Assembly: GCA_015231775.1 (NCBI GenBank)
Contig: JADGAY010000025.1
Location: forward strand, 1 to 33,211
DNA length: 33,211 nt
Source of the DNA: Magnetococcales bacterium
GTDB lineage: Bacteria; Pseudomonadota; Magnetococcia; Magnetococcales; Magnetaquicoccaceae
Direction: 5' to 3'
The position numbers and the translations under genes were made by a program. Shown here piece after piece: positions 13,804 through 19,723 of this stretch. Position 1 is the first letter of the stretch; each line of letters opens with the position of its first letter. The notes below the pieces were generated by a model. That model saw nothing but the letters and a program-made list of their open reading frames with translations, searched no databases and was not told the origin of the DNA.

Positions 13804-13820
13804 GCCTGTTTCAGGCGTTT
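13804..13820 (+). terminator. Possible bidirectional terminator after the MuF gene
   Basis: GCCTG (13804-13808) and CAGGC (13812-13816) make a short stem with a TTT loop, flanked by AAAA on the left and GTTTT on the right. The stem is only 5 bp and the T-run short, so termination would be partial at best. It is about 165 bases after the MuF stop. Confidence 0.4.
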
Positions 13821-13853
13821 TCGGTCCACACCCTGCCCACCGTACTGGCGGAA

Positions 13854-13873
13854 CCCCAGGCGCGATCCTGGGG
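13854..13873 (+). repeat. 7-bp hairpin
   Basis: CCCCAGG (13854-13860) and CCTGGGG (13867-13873) pair around a 6-base loop. Two smaller AT-rich dyads follow at once, CGATTT/AAATCG (13874-13887) and CGTTT/AAACG (13886-13897), so the RNA here is folded almost continuously. Confidence 0.5.
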
Positions 13874-13909
13874 CGATTTAAAAATCGTTTCAAAACGGTT
13901 CCTCCCAAA

Positions 13910-13993
13910 GGGTGAGACCGCCCGGACAGACCCTACCCCAAAACAGATCCCCATCTTGATACCGACCTCCGTCGGGTTCACCCGGTCTCACCC
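13910..13993. repeat. 11-bp inverted repeat enclosing a 62-base loop
   Basis: GGGTGAGACCG (13910-13920) and CGGTCTCACCC (13983-13993) are exact inverted copies. Inside, CCGAC (13962-13966) and GTCGG (13971-13975) form a small hairpin. The arrangement could be a folded 5' leader of the capsid mRNA or two sites for one protein. The spacing to the capsid start is about 60 bases. Confidence 0.6.
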
Positions 13994-14015
13994 AATCCTC
14001 TATCCTCCATCCCAT

Positions 14016-14034
14016 GTTGAGCATGTGGCTCAAC
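14016..14034 (+). promoter_or_regulatory. Hairpin next to the capsid ribosome binding site
   Basis: GTTGAGC (14016-14022) and GCTCAAC (14028-14034) form a perfect 7-bp stem with the loop ATGTG. It stands 6 bases before the strong ribosome binding site GGGAGGAAGG (14041-14050) of the capsid gene. A stem here may protect the 5' end of the mRNA or keep the site open for high expression. Confidence 0.55.
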
Positions 14035-14053
14035 TCGGACGGGAGGAAGGAAT

Positions 14054-16411
14054 ATGGCGGATGGTACGGCGCCGGGTGAGGCGCATATCGACATGCTGAA
14101 ATGGACCGACCGGGTGAAGGCTGCCCTGGATCAGCGCAACAAGGCGGCTGGTAAAGCGGACCTCTGGATCAATATCGAGTCGATCACGTCTGACCGGGTG
14201 GTTGTCAACGATGGCAACTCGGGCAAACTGCTCGCCCATGCCATCACGCTGGGCGCGGACGGTGCCATCGTGCTGGGTCCGGCCCAGGAGATGGTGGAAC
14301 TCTTTGTGCCCGCCACCTCGCCAGCCATGCCCCCGACAGATCCGCCCGTCGTCATCTCGTCCGGGCGGCTTCTGGAGGCCAAGGGCGGCGCGAAATTCAA
14401 GGTGCGTGCGATCCGTGCCGGCTTGTCGGGAAATACCACGTTCTATCCCGACCGAGTGCTGCGCGAGGCGGCACCTCTTTTCGGTGGGGTGCGCGTGCTG
14501 GTCAAAGGGGACGCGGAGCATCTCAAGGGGGTGGGAAAGCATCCGGAAAACATCATCGGTCGCCTGATCAATCCGATCTTCGTCAACGGCGTCTCACCGG
14601 ATACCGGCGAGATCCTGGCCACGATGGAGCTGTTGGAATCCGCCGGCGAGATGCCGGCACGACTGGCGGAAGCGGTCAATCGCGGCATGGCGGATCTGTA
14701 CGGCCTCTCCATCGTCGCCACCGGCAAGACATCCTTTCAGCAGGTCGATGGCGTCCGGGTCAGGATCGCCGAGAGTATCGACACCATCGAATCCGTGGAT
14801 CTGATCGTCGAGGCCGGTGCCGGCGGAGCGATCATGGCCTTCGCGGAGGCCAAAGCCAAGTCAGCCACCAACCAGCAAGGAACAGATCTCATGAAGAAAT
14901 TTTTGCTCGATCAGATCCGCGCCCGCAAGGCGGATCTTCTCACCGGCAAGGATCCGGAAACCATGACCGAAGAGGAGGTGCAGGCGTTGTTCAAGGAGGC
15001 GTTCCCGGAGTCGGGCGCGAGCAATCCTCCCGCCGACCATGCCAAGGCTGGAGATCCCGGCGCCGGCACGACCCAGACCAGCACCATCGAGACCAAGCCC
15101 GACACCTCCACCTCCAGCACGACCACCCCCGATATCGGCGCCGAGGTGACCAAGGCGGTTGAAGCCGAAACGCATCTGCGTGAGGCCCTCGGCGGCAGTG
15201 GTCTGCCGCAGGCATCGCGGGAACGGATCGAGACGGCCTTGCGCGGCACCCGTTTTTCGCCGGGCGCGGTGGATGCCGCCATCGCCAGAGAGCGCGACTA
15301 TCTGGCGCGGGTGACGGGCGGTGGTCGCGTGTCTGGCCTGGGCGGCACCCGCACGCAACTCGTCGAGAGTCAGCGCACCAAGATCGACAAGATGCTCGAC
15401 GTGCTCCTCGGCTCCGCCGCGCCCGGGAACGGCGACACGCTCTCTTTTCGCGAGGCGTATGGCCGGATGACCGGGGATTGGGGGGTCACGGGCCGCGTGC
15501 GGCGCGCCGACTTGTCCGTCATGCGCGAGGCGCTGGGCACGGATGACTGGGTTGACGTGATGGGAGATGCCATCAATCGGCGTGCTTTGGCGGATTATCG
15601 CACCGGATCGCAGTATGACGTGTGGCGGGAGTTGGCCAATGTCATTCCCGTCAACGACTTCCGCCCGCGGGAGGGGGTGCGCATGGGCGGATTCGGGGAT
15701 CTGCCCGATGTCGCCGAGAGCGGCGAGTATCTGGTTGGTACCGATCCGGCCATCGAGGTTGCCACCTACAAGGTCACCAAGCGCGGTCGTCGCTGGGCGG
15801 TCACGCTCGAGATGATCAAGAACGACAATATCGGCCTGCTTCGTCAACTGCCGATCAGCATGTCGCGCGCCGCCAAGCGCACGTTGGCCAAATTCGTCCT
15901 GGACTTCTTGCGTGACAACAGAGCGATCTATGACGCCAAGCTGCTGTTTCATATCGATCACGGCAACCTGATCACCGTCCCCTTGTCACTCGATAACTGG
16001 GATGTCGCCCGTCTGGCCATGATGGCGCAAACGGAGATGAACACCAACGAACCCCTCGGCATCCCGCCGCGCAATTTATGGGTGCCGCCCGGCATGGAGC
16101 GTACCGCCGCTGACCTCTTCCGTCGTGACACCAACCTGGATCCGAATTTTCTGCAGACCAATGCGCCGAAGATCATCCCGGTCTGGTACTGGACCGACCC
16201 CAACGACTGGTGCGCCACGGCGGACAGGCTTGACATCCCGTCGGTGGAGATCGGCTTTTTGGACGGGAACGAGGAGCCGGAGATTGTCGTCGCGGACTCC
16301 CCGACCTCCGGCAGTCTGTTCACCAATGACCAAGTCGAATACAAGATCCGCCACATCTACGGGGGCGCCGTGACCGATTACCGTGGCCTCCTGAAGTCTC
16401 AAGTGGCGTAA
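14054..16411 (+). CDS. Prohead protease-scaffold-major capsid fusion protein
   Basis: The 785-residue product joins three parts that Mu keeps as separate genes (I, Z and T). Residues about 112-260 are a serine prohead protease: the strand FKVRAIRAGLSGNTTFYP, His156 in GDAEHLKG, Ser219 in YGLSIVATGK, and the closing IESVDLIVEAGAGG. Residues about 265-460 are scaffold-like: helical, with a Thr/Ser/Pro-rich stretch at about 335-360. Residues about 470-785 are the capsid, with IPVNDFRPREG, GEYLVGTDPAIEVATYKVTKRGRRWAVTLEM and a C-terminal VTDYRGLLKSQ. An in-frame ATG at 14891 (residue 280) with AAGGA 9 bases upstream could make scaffold-capsid alone. Confidence 0.85.
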   Translation: MADGTAPGEAHIDMLKWTDRVKAALDQRNKAAGKADLWINIESITSDRVVVNDGNSGKLLAHAITLGADGAIVLGPAQEMVELFVPATSPAMPPTDPPVVISSGRLLEAKGGAKFKVRAIRAGLSGNTTFYPDRVLREAAPLFGGVRVLVKGDAEHLKGVGKHPENIIGRLINPIFVNGVSPDTGEILATMELLESAGEMPARLAEAVNRGMADLYGLSIVATGKTSFQQVDGVRVRIAESIDTIESVDLIVEAGAGGAIMAFAEAKAKSATNQQGTDLMKKFLLDQIRARKADLLTGKDPETMTEEEVQALFKEAFPESGASNPPADHAKAGDPGAGTTQTSTIETKPDTSTSSTTTPDIGAEVTKAVEAETHLREALGGSGLPQASRERIETALRGTRFSPGAVDAAIARERDYLARVTGGGRVSGLGGTRTQLVESQRTKIDKMLDVLLGSAAPGNGDTLSFREAYGRMTGDWGVTGRVRRADLSVMREALGTDDWVDVMGDAINRRALADYRTGSQYDVWRELANVIPVNDFRPREGVRMGGFGDLPDVAESGEYLVGTDPAIEVATYKVTKRGRRWAVTLEMIKNDNIGLLRQLPISMSRAAKRTLAKFVLDFLRDNRAIYDAKLLFHIDHGNLITVPLSLDNWDVARLAMMAQTEMNTNEPLGIPPRNLWVPPGMERTAADLFRRDTNLDPNFLQTNAPKIIPVWYWTDPNDWCATADRLDIPSVEIGFLDGNEEPEIVVADSPTSGSLFTNDQVEYKIRHIYGGAVTDYRGLLKSQVA
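14877..14893 (+). promoter_or_regulatory. Internal ribosome binding site and start for scaffold-capsid
   Basis: AAGGA (14877-14881) is followed after 9 bases by an in-frame ATG (14891) that opens MKKFLLDQIRARKADLL, the first residues of the scaffold part. The resulting protein would be 506 residues without protease. In Mu, the scaffold Z is made from an internal start in the protease gene I, and this is the same design extended through the capsid. Confidence 0.65.
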
Positions 16412-16424
16412 GGGAGCGGCGGCG

Positions 16425-17084
16425 ATGGCTCTGACCGATCTGCAATCCCTGGCCCGGCGCATGACGCGCACGGACGAGGCGACGATCACCGCCGAGGATA
16501 TCGACGCGGCGATTCGCACCGCGGTGTGGCGCTATTCGCTGGATCGCCCGCGCCACCTGGTCGCGGAGATCGCGGTTGCGGACGGTCCGGTCCATCCCAT
16601 GCCGGAGGGCTGGGAGAACGGTTTTTCGGCCATCGCTGCCATCGAGCGGGCGGACGACGACTCGGGCGAGCCGGCGCCGGGCTCGATCCGCGTCGAGGAG
16701 ACGGTGAGCGGGTGGCGCATGCGGGTGTCCGGATCGGTTGTCGCCTCCGTGCTGCGGTTGCGCTACACCGCGCCGCATCGGGTGTCGAGCGATACGGACA
16801 CCCTGGCCGAGCGCGAATGGGAAGCGGTGGCCGCCTACGCCGCCGCCCACCTCTTGGAGCAGATTGCGATTGCCAAGAGCGGGGATACGGACCCCTCGTT
16901 CGGCGCGCAGGTGGCAAGCCACGGCACGCCCGCCCAGGAGTACGCGGCACGCTCCAAGCACCTGTTCGCCCGCTACCGGGAGATGATCGGCACGCAAGAA
17001 CAGCGCGCCATTCCCGCCGGGGTAGTGGTCACGCCAACCCCCAGGCGGGTTGGACTGACGCATGGGTGGGGATTGGTGCGATGA
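16425..17084 (+). CDS. Head-tail connector (adaptor) protein
   Basis: The 219-residue product has the shape of phage head-tail adaptors: an N-terminal helical part (MALTDLQSLARRMTRTDEATITAEDIDAAIRTAVWRY in short pieces), a beta-rich middle with GSIRVEETVSGWRMRVSG, then helices with AAYAAAHLLEQIAIAKSGDT and ARSKHLFARYREMIG. It lies between capsid and the gp10-like protein, where the first ring below the portal is normally encoded. The exact family is not recognised. It overlaps the next gene by an ATGA. Confidence 0.65.
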   Translation: MALTDLQSLARRMTRTDEATITAEDIDAAIRTAVWRYSLDRPRHLVAEIAVADGPVHPMPEGWENGFSAIAAIERADDDSGEPAPGSIRVEETVSGWRMRVSGSVVASVLRLRYTAPHRVSSDTDTLAEREWEAVAAYAAAHLLEQIAIAKSGDTDPSFGAQVASHGTPAQEYAARSKHLFARYREMIGTQEQRAIPAGVVVTPTPRRVGLTHGWGLVR

Positions 17085-17638
17085 GCGATGCCCCTCTTTT
17101 TTCGGTCCCGATCGATACCAGTGAACTGGTCGCACTCGCGCGCCGACTGGAGAATGCGCCGGAAGAGGTGTTACAGGCACTTAAACTCGCAATGATGGAG
17201 GCGTCGGACCTGCTGGTATTAGAGGCCCAGGAGAGGACGCCGACCGCGAGTGGCAATCTGCGCGCTTCGATCATCGCGGCAATGCCGGTGGTCCAGGGTG
17301 ACAGCGTGATCGGCGCGGTCGTGTCCGACCAGAATCAAAACAGCCATGCCGCGCTTGGTGCGGGATCGCCACTCATCTACGCCGTGCCTGTTGAGCTTGG
17401 CACCAAGCCGCACATGCCGCCGCTCCAACCGCTGATGGATTGGGTCAAACTCAAGCTCGGCATCCGCGACATGGAGGAGCGTGAGCAGGTAGCCCAGAAG
17501 ATCCGCTGGAAAATTTACCACCACGGTACCAAGGGGAATCTCATGTTCGCACGTGCCCTCGCGGTATGCATGGGACGCATCCCAGGAATCTTCGAACACC
17601 ACATGAACGTTGCCATCGAACGGGCACGAGGGAATTAA
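17081..17638 (+). CDS. HK97 gp10-like head closure/tail completion protein
   Basis: The ATG at 17081 (overlapping the previous stop) gives 185 residues. The product follows the gp10 pattern: a helix with TSELVALARRLENAPEEVLQALKLAMMEASDLLVLEAQ, the signature TPTASGNLRASI, a beta part with YAVPVELGTKPHMPPLQPLMDWV and a C-terminal helix with GNLMFARAL. Proteins of this type complete the head-tail joint in siphoviruses. The Mu-like heads carry different proteins here, so this marks the change to a siphovirus tail. Confidence 0.8.
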   Translation: MSDAPLFSVPIDTSELVALARRLENAPEEVLQALKLAMMEASDLLVLEAQERTPTASGNLRASIIAAMPVVQGDSVIGAVVSDQNQNSHAALGAGSPLIYAVPVELGTKPHMPPLQPLMDWVKLKLGIRDMEEREQVAQKIRWKIYHHGTKGNLMFARALAVCMGRIPGIFEHHMNVAIERARGN

Positions 17639-17649
17639 GGAGAACGGCA

Positions 17650-18108
17650 TTGTCGAAGCTTGAGGATATCCGCCGGGCGATCATCGAGCGCCTGGAGCAG
17701 ATCGAATACATCGGGATCGTGCATGACCATCAGCCCTACATCAAGACCGAGGCGGACCTGCGGGAGCTGTACACCGAGAATGGACTGCTCCTCGGCTGGT
17801 ATGTGCGCCGGGTGGCCACCCAGGAGAGTGCCGGTTCGATCAATCAGTGGATCGAGACGCACACCTGGATGATCTGGGGGGTGATGGCCCTGGGAGACGA
17901 TGGTCGCTCGGAGATTGACTTCGACGCGCTGATCGAGTCGATCCGCGACGTCTTCCGCGAAGACCAGAGTCTGGGTGGCGTCGTGTCGATCACCGAGACT
18001 GGCGACGGGGCCGGGATCCAGGTCGAGAAGTCCGAGCCGGTCTTTTTTTGTGGCAAGCTGTGCCACGCCGCGCACCTGCTGTTGCGCACGGTTTCGTATC
18101 GTTATTAA
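17650..18108 (+). CDS. Tail terminator-like protein (TTG start)
   Basis: The only start with a good ribosome binding site is the TTG at 17650 (AGGAG at 17637-17641); upstream in-frame ATG at 17566 would overlap the gp10-like gene by 70 bases. The 152-residue product starts SKLEDIRRAIIERLEQIEYIG and has a beta-rich middle with GLLLGWYVRRVAT and HTWMIWGVMALGDDG, then a helix IDFDALIESIRDVFRED, then strands. Helix-strands-helix in this order, between gp10 and the tail tube, fits the small proteins that cap the tail (lambda U-like). The family is inferred from position and fold pattern. Confidence 0.65.
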   Translation: MSKLEDIRRAIIERLEQIEYIGIVHDHQPYIKTEADLRELYTENGLLLGWYVRRVATQESAGSINQWIETHTWMIWGVMALGDDGRSEIDFDALIESIRDVFREDQSLGGVVSITETGDGAGIQVEKSEPVFFCGKLCHAAHLLLRTVSYRY

Positions 18109-18118
18109 GGAGATTCCC

Positions 18119-19045
18119 ATGCTTCACCTCACGTCAAATCGCCTGATCCTGGCCAAGACCGAATCCACCTATGGCGTGGATGCGGCACCGACGGGGGTTG
18201 ACGCGCTGCGGGTACGCAACCTGTCGCACGCCTCCTTCGAGGCCGACACGGTGGATCGCGCTCACGTCGTGCCCCACTTCGGCGAGCAATCCAAAAGCCA
18301 CACCAAAATGCACCGCAAGGTCTCTTTCGAGATGCTGGCGTATGGTTCCGGCGCGGCGGGCACGGCGCCGGTGTGGGGTGATCTCATGACGGCGTGCGGC
18401 TTCTCGGAGACCGTCGCGGCGGACTCCTCCGTCACCTACAAGCCCATGTCCGGAGACAACGGGTCGCTGACCATCTATTACCACCAGGATGGTCGCCGCT
18501 CCAAGCTGACCGGCGCGCGGGGCAAGGTCACCCTGTCGCTCTCCTCCCAGGCCGTGCCGGTGTTGAAGTTCGAATTCATCGGCATGTGGAGCCCAGTCAC
18601 GCAGGTCGCGCAGGTCGCGCCGGAGTTTGCGTCCGCAGTCGATCCGCAGGTGCTCACCAAGCTCCTCACCCCCACTTTCACGCTGCATGGCCATGCTTTG
18701 GCCATGAAATCCCTGGAGATCGATTTCGGCATCGAGGTGAGCTATCGCAACCTGGTCGGCTACGAGGGGGTGAACAAGACCGGCGGCACCGTGACCGCGA
18801 ACATGCAGAGCCTCTTGCCGGATCTCTCCACCCTGGATGCCGAGGCGCTCGCCGTCAATGCCACGCGCGGCGCCCTGCAACTCGTGCATGGCACCTTGGC
18901 CGGCAACATCCTGGAGATCCAGGGGGGGCAGGTACAGATCATGAGCCCCAAGGAGGAGGATGACGGCGGGGTGCGCATGCTGGGATGCCAGCTCCTGTTC
19001 CATCCATCCTCCGGCAACGACGAAATCCAGATCATCGCCCGATAA
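18119..19045 (+). CDS. Major tail tube protein
   Basis: The ATG at 18119, with AAGGAG upstream, gives 308 residues. The product is beta-rich, begins LTSNRLILAKTESTYGVDAAPTG, which is typical of tube proteins, and has a central core with KVSFEMLAYGSG, KVTLSLSSQAVPVLKFEFIG and a long C-terminal domain ending LGCQLLFHPSSGNDEIQIIAR. It precedes the G/GT chaperones and the tape measure, the usual place of the tail tube gene. It polymerises into the tail tube. Confidence 0.85.
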   Translation: MLHLTSNRLILAKTESTYGVDAAPTGVDALRVRNLSHASFEADTVDRAHVVPHFGEQSKSHTKMHRKVSFEMLAYGSGAAGTAPVWGDLMTACGFSETVAADSSVTYKPMSGDNGSLTIYYHQDGRRSKLTGARGKVTLSLSSQAVPVLKFEFIGMWSPVTQVAQVAPEFASAVDPQVLTKLLTPTFTLHGHALAMKSLEIDFGIEVSYRNLVGYEGVNKTGGTVTANMQSLLPDLSTLDAEALAVNATRGALQLVHGTLAGNILEIQGGQVQIMSPKEEDDGGVRMLGCQLLFHPSSGNDEIQIIAR

Positions 19046-19067
19046 CCTCTTTCAAAGGAACCGCCCT

Positions 19068-19394
19068 ATGTTCACCATCACCAAGAACCGCTCCTTCACC
19101 TGGCCCATCCGCGTCCTGTCTCCCGAGAGTGGCGAGCGGCGCGAGATCGGCGAGTTCAACGCCTACTTCCGGCTGCTCGATCTGGCCGAGACGAACGCGC
19201 TGGGCGCTCAAGGCGATACCGCCTTCCTGTCCGCCATCCTGGTCGGATGGGATGGGGTGGTCCAAGAGGATGGGCTGGCGTACCCGTATACGCCGGAGCA
19301 TCTCGCCACCCTCATCGACTTCATCCCGGTGCGTGCGGCTCTGCTCAACGCGTATCACGTGGCGATCTCGGGCGGGGCGCGCGAAAAAAACTGA
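19068..19394 (+). CDS. Tail assembly chaperone, short form (G-like)
   Basis: The ATG at 19068 with AAAGGAA upstream gives 108 residues, ending at the TGA at 19392. The product begins FTITKNRSFTWPIRVLSPESGE and has helical parts typical of G-like chaperones (RLLDLAETNALGAQ, EHLATLIDFIPVRAALLNAYHVAI). The last codons are the slippery site A AAA AAC. Most ribosomes would stop here; a minority would make the extended GT form. Such chaperones coat the tape measure during tail assembly. Confidence 0.9.
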   Translation: MFTITKNRSFTWPIRVLSPESGERREIGEFNAYFRLLDLAETNALGAQGDTAFLSAILVGWDGVVQEDGLAYPYTPEHLATLIDFIPVRAALLNAYHVAISGGAREKN

Positions 19395-19723
19395 TCGGGG
19401 CCGCCCAACACTGGGCGGTCGGCTCCCGAGCCTCGCGGGAGCTGCAAGCCGATGCCGAGGCATTTGGATTCAAGTTCAAATCGGATTCAACCCGCTTTGA
19501 AGTCTGGGATGAGAACTTCGAATCCGTGAATGGCTTCCTGCTCTGCGCCACCCAGTGGCGCCGGGCGGGGATGGATGGCATCCCGGTGGGGTTGGATTAT
19601 GCCGGGGTGGAGAGTGCGGCCAGGATGGCCGGGGTGGTGATGACCGCGCGCCTGTTTGACGATCTGCGCGTGATGGAATTGGCGGCGTTGGAAGCTTGGA
19701 GCGAAGAGCGAAAAAATGGGTAG
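19068..19723 (+). CDS. Tail assembly chaperone, -1 frameshift product (GT-like)
   Basis: A -1 slip at A AAA AAC (19385-19391) continues into LIGAAQHWAVGSRASRELQ and ends at the TAG at 19721-19723, just after the tape measure start (ATGGGTAG). The product would be about 218 residues. The added T part has a helical, Trp-containing segment (about 108-218) with DEAFESVNGF-like content typical of T domains, including FRVW-type patterns such as STRFEVWDENFESVNGFLL. The T part has no strong start of its own, which supports expression only by frameshift. Confidence 0.88.
19385..19441 (+). promoter_or_regulatory. -1 ribosomal frameshift signal with two downstream hairpins
   Basis: The heptamer A AAA AAC (19385-19391) sits in the correct phase (X XXY YYZ) right before the 0-frame TGA. 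After 9 bases, CCGCCC (19401-19406) pairs with GGGCGG (19413-19418), extendable by a G-U and a G-C pair to 19399-19420. A second stem, CTCCCG (19423-19428) and CGGGAG (19436-19441), follows at once. This is a standard stimulatory layout. Confidence 0.92.

Larger units (their letters stand above)
13641..14053 (+). other. 413-bp non-coding gap rich in hairpins, before the capsid operon
   Basis: This is the longest gene-free stretch of the late region. It has no convincing gene on either strand: a 94-codon frame on the - strand (13624-13908) has low-complexity content. Four dyads line up: GCCTG/CAGGC (13804-13816), CCCCAGG/CCTGGGG (13854-13873), GGGTGAGACCG/CGGTCTCACCC (13910-13993), and GTTGAGC/GCTCAAC (14016-14034). 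The middle part also carries AT-rich small dyads (13874-13897). A promoter for the capsid operon would fit here, but I cannot point to one. Confidence 0.65.

Noticed and set aside
13624-13908. 94-codon frame on the - strand in the gap before the capsid gene
   Set aside because: It has no ribosome binding site of note, overlaps the MuF 3' end, and its content follows the hairpins; there is no family resemblance. An immunity gene here cannot be fully excluded.
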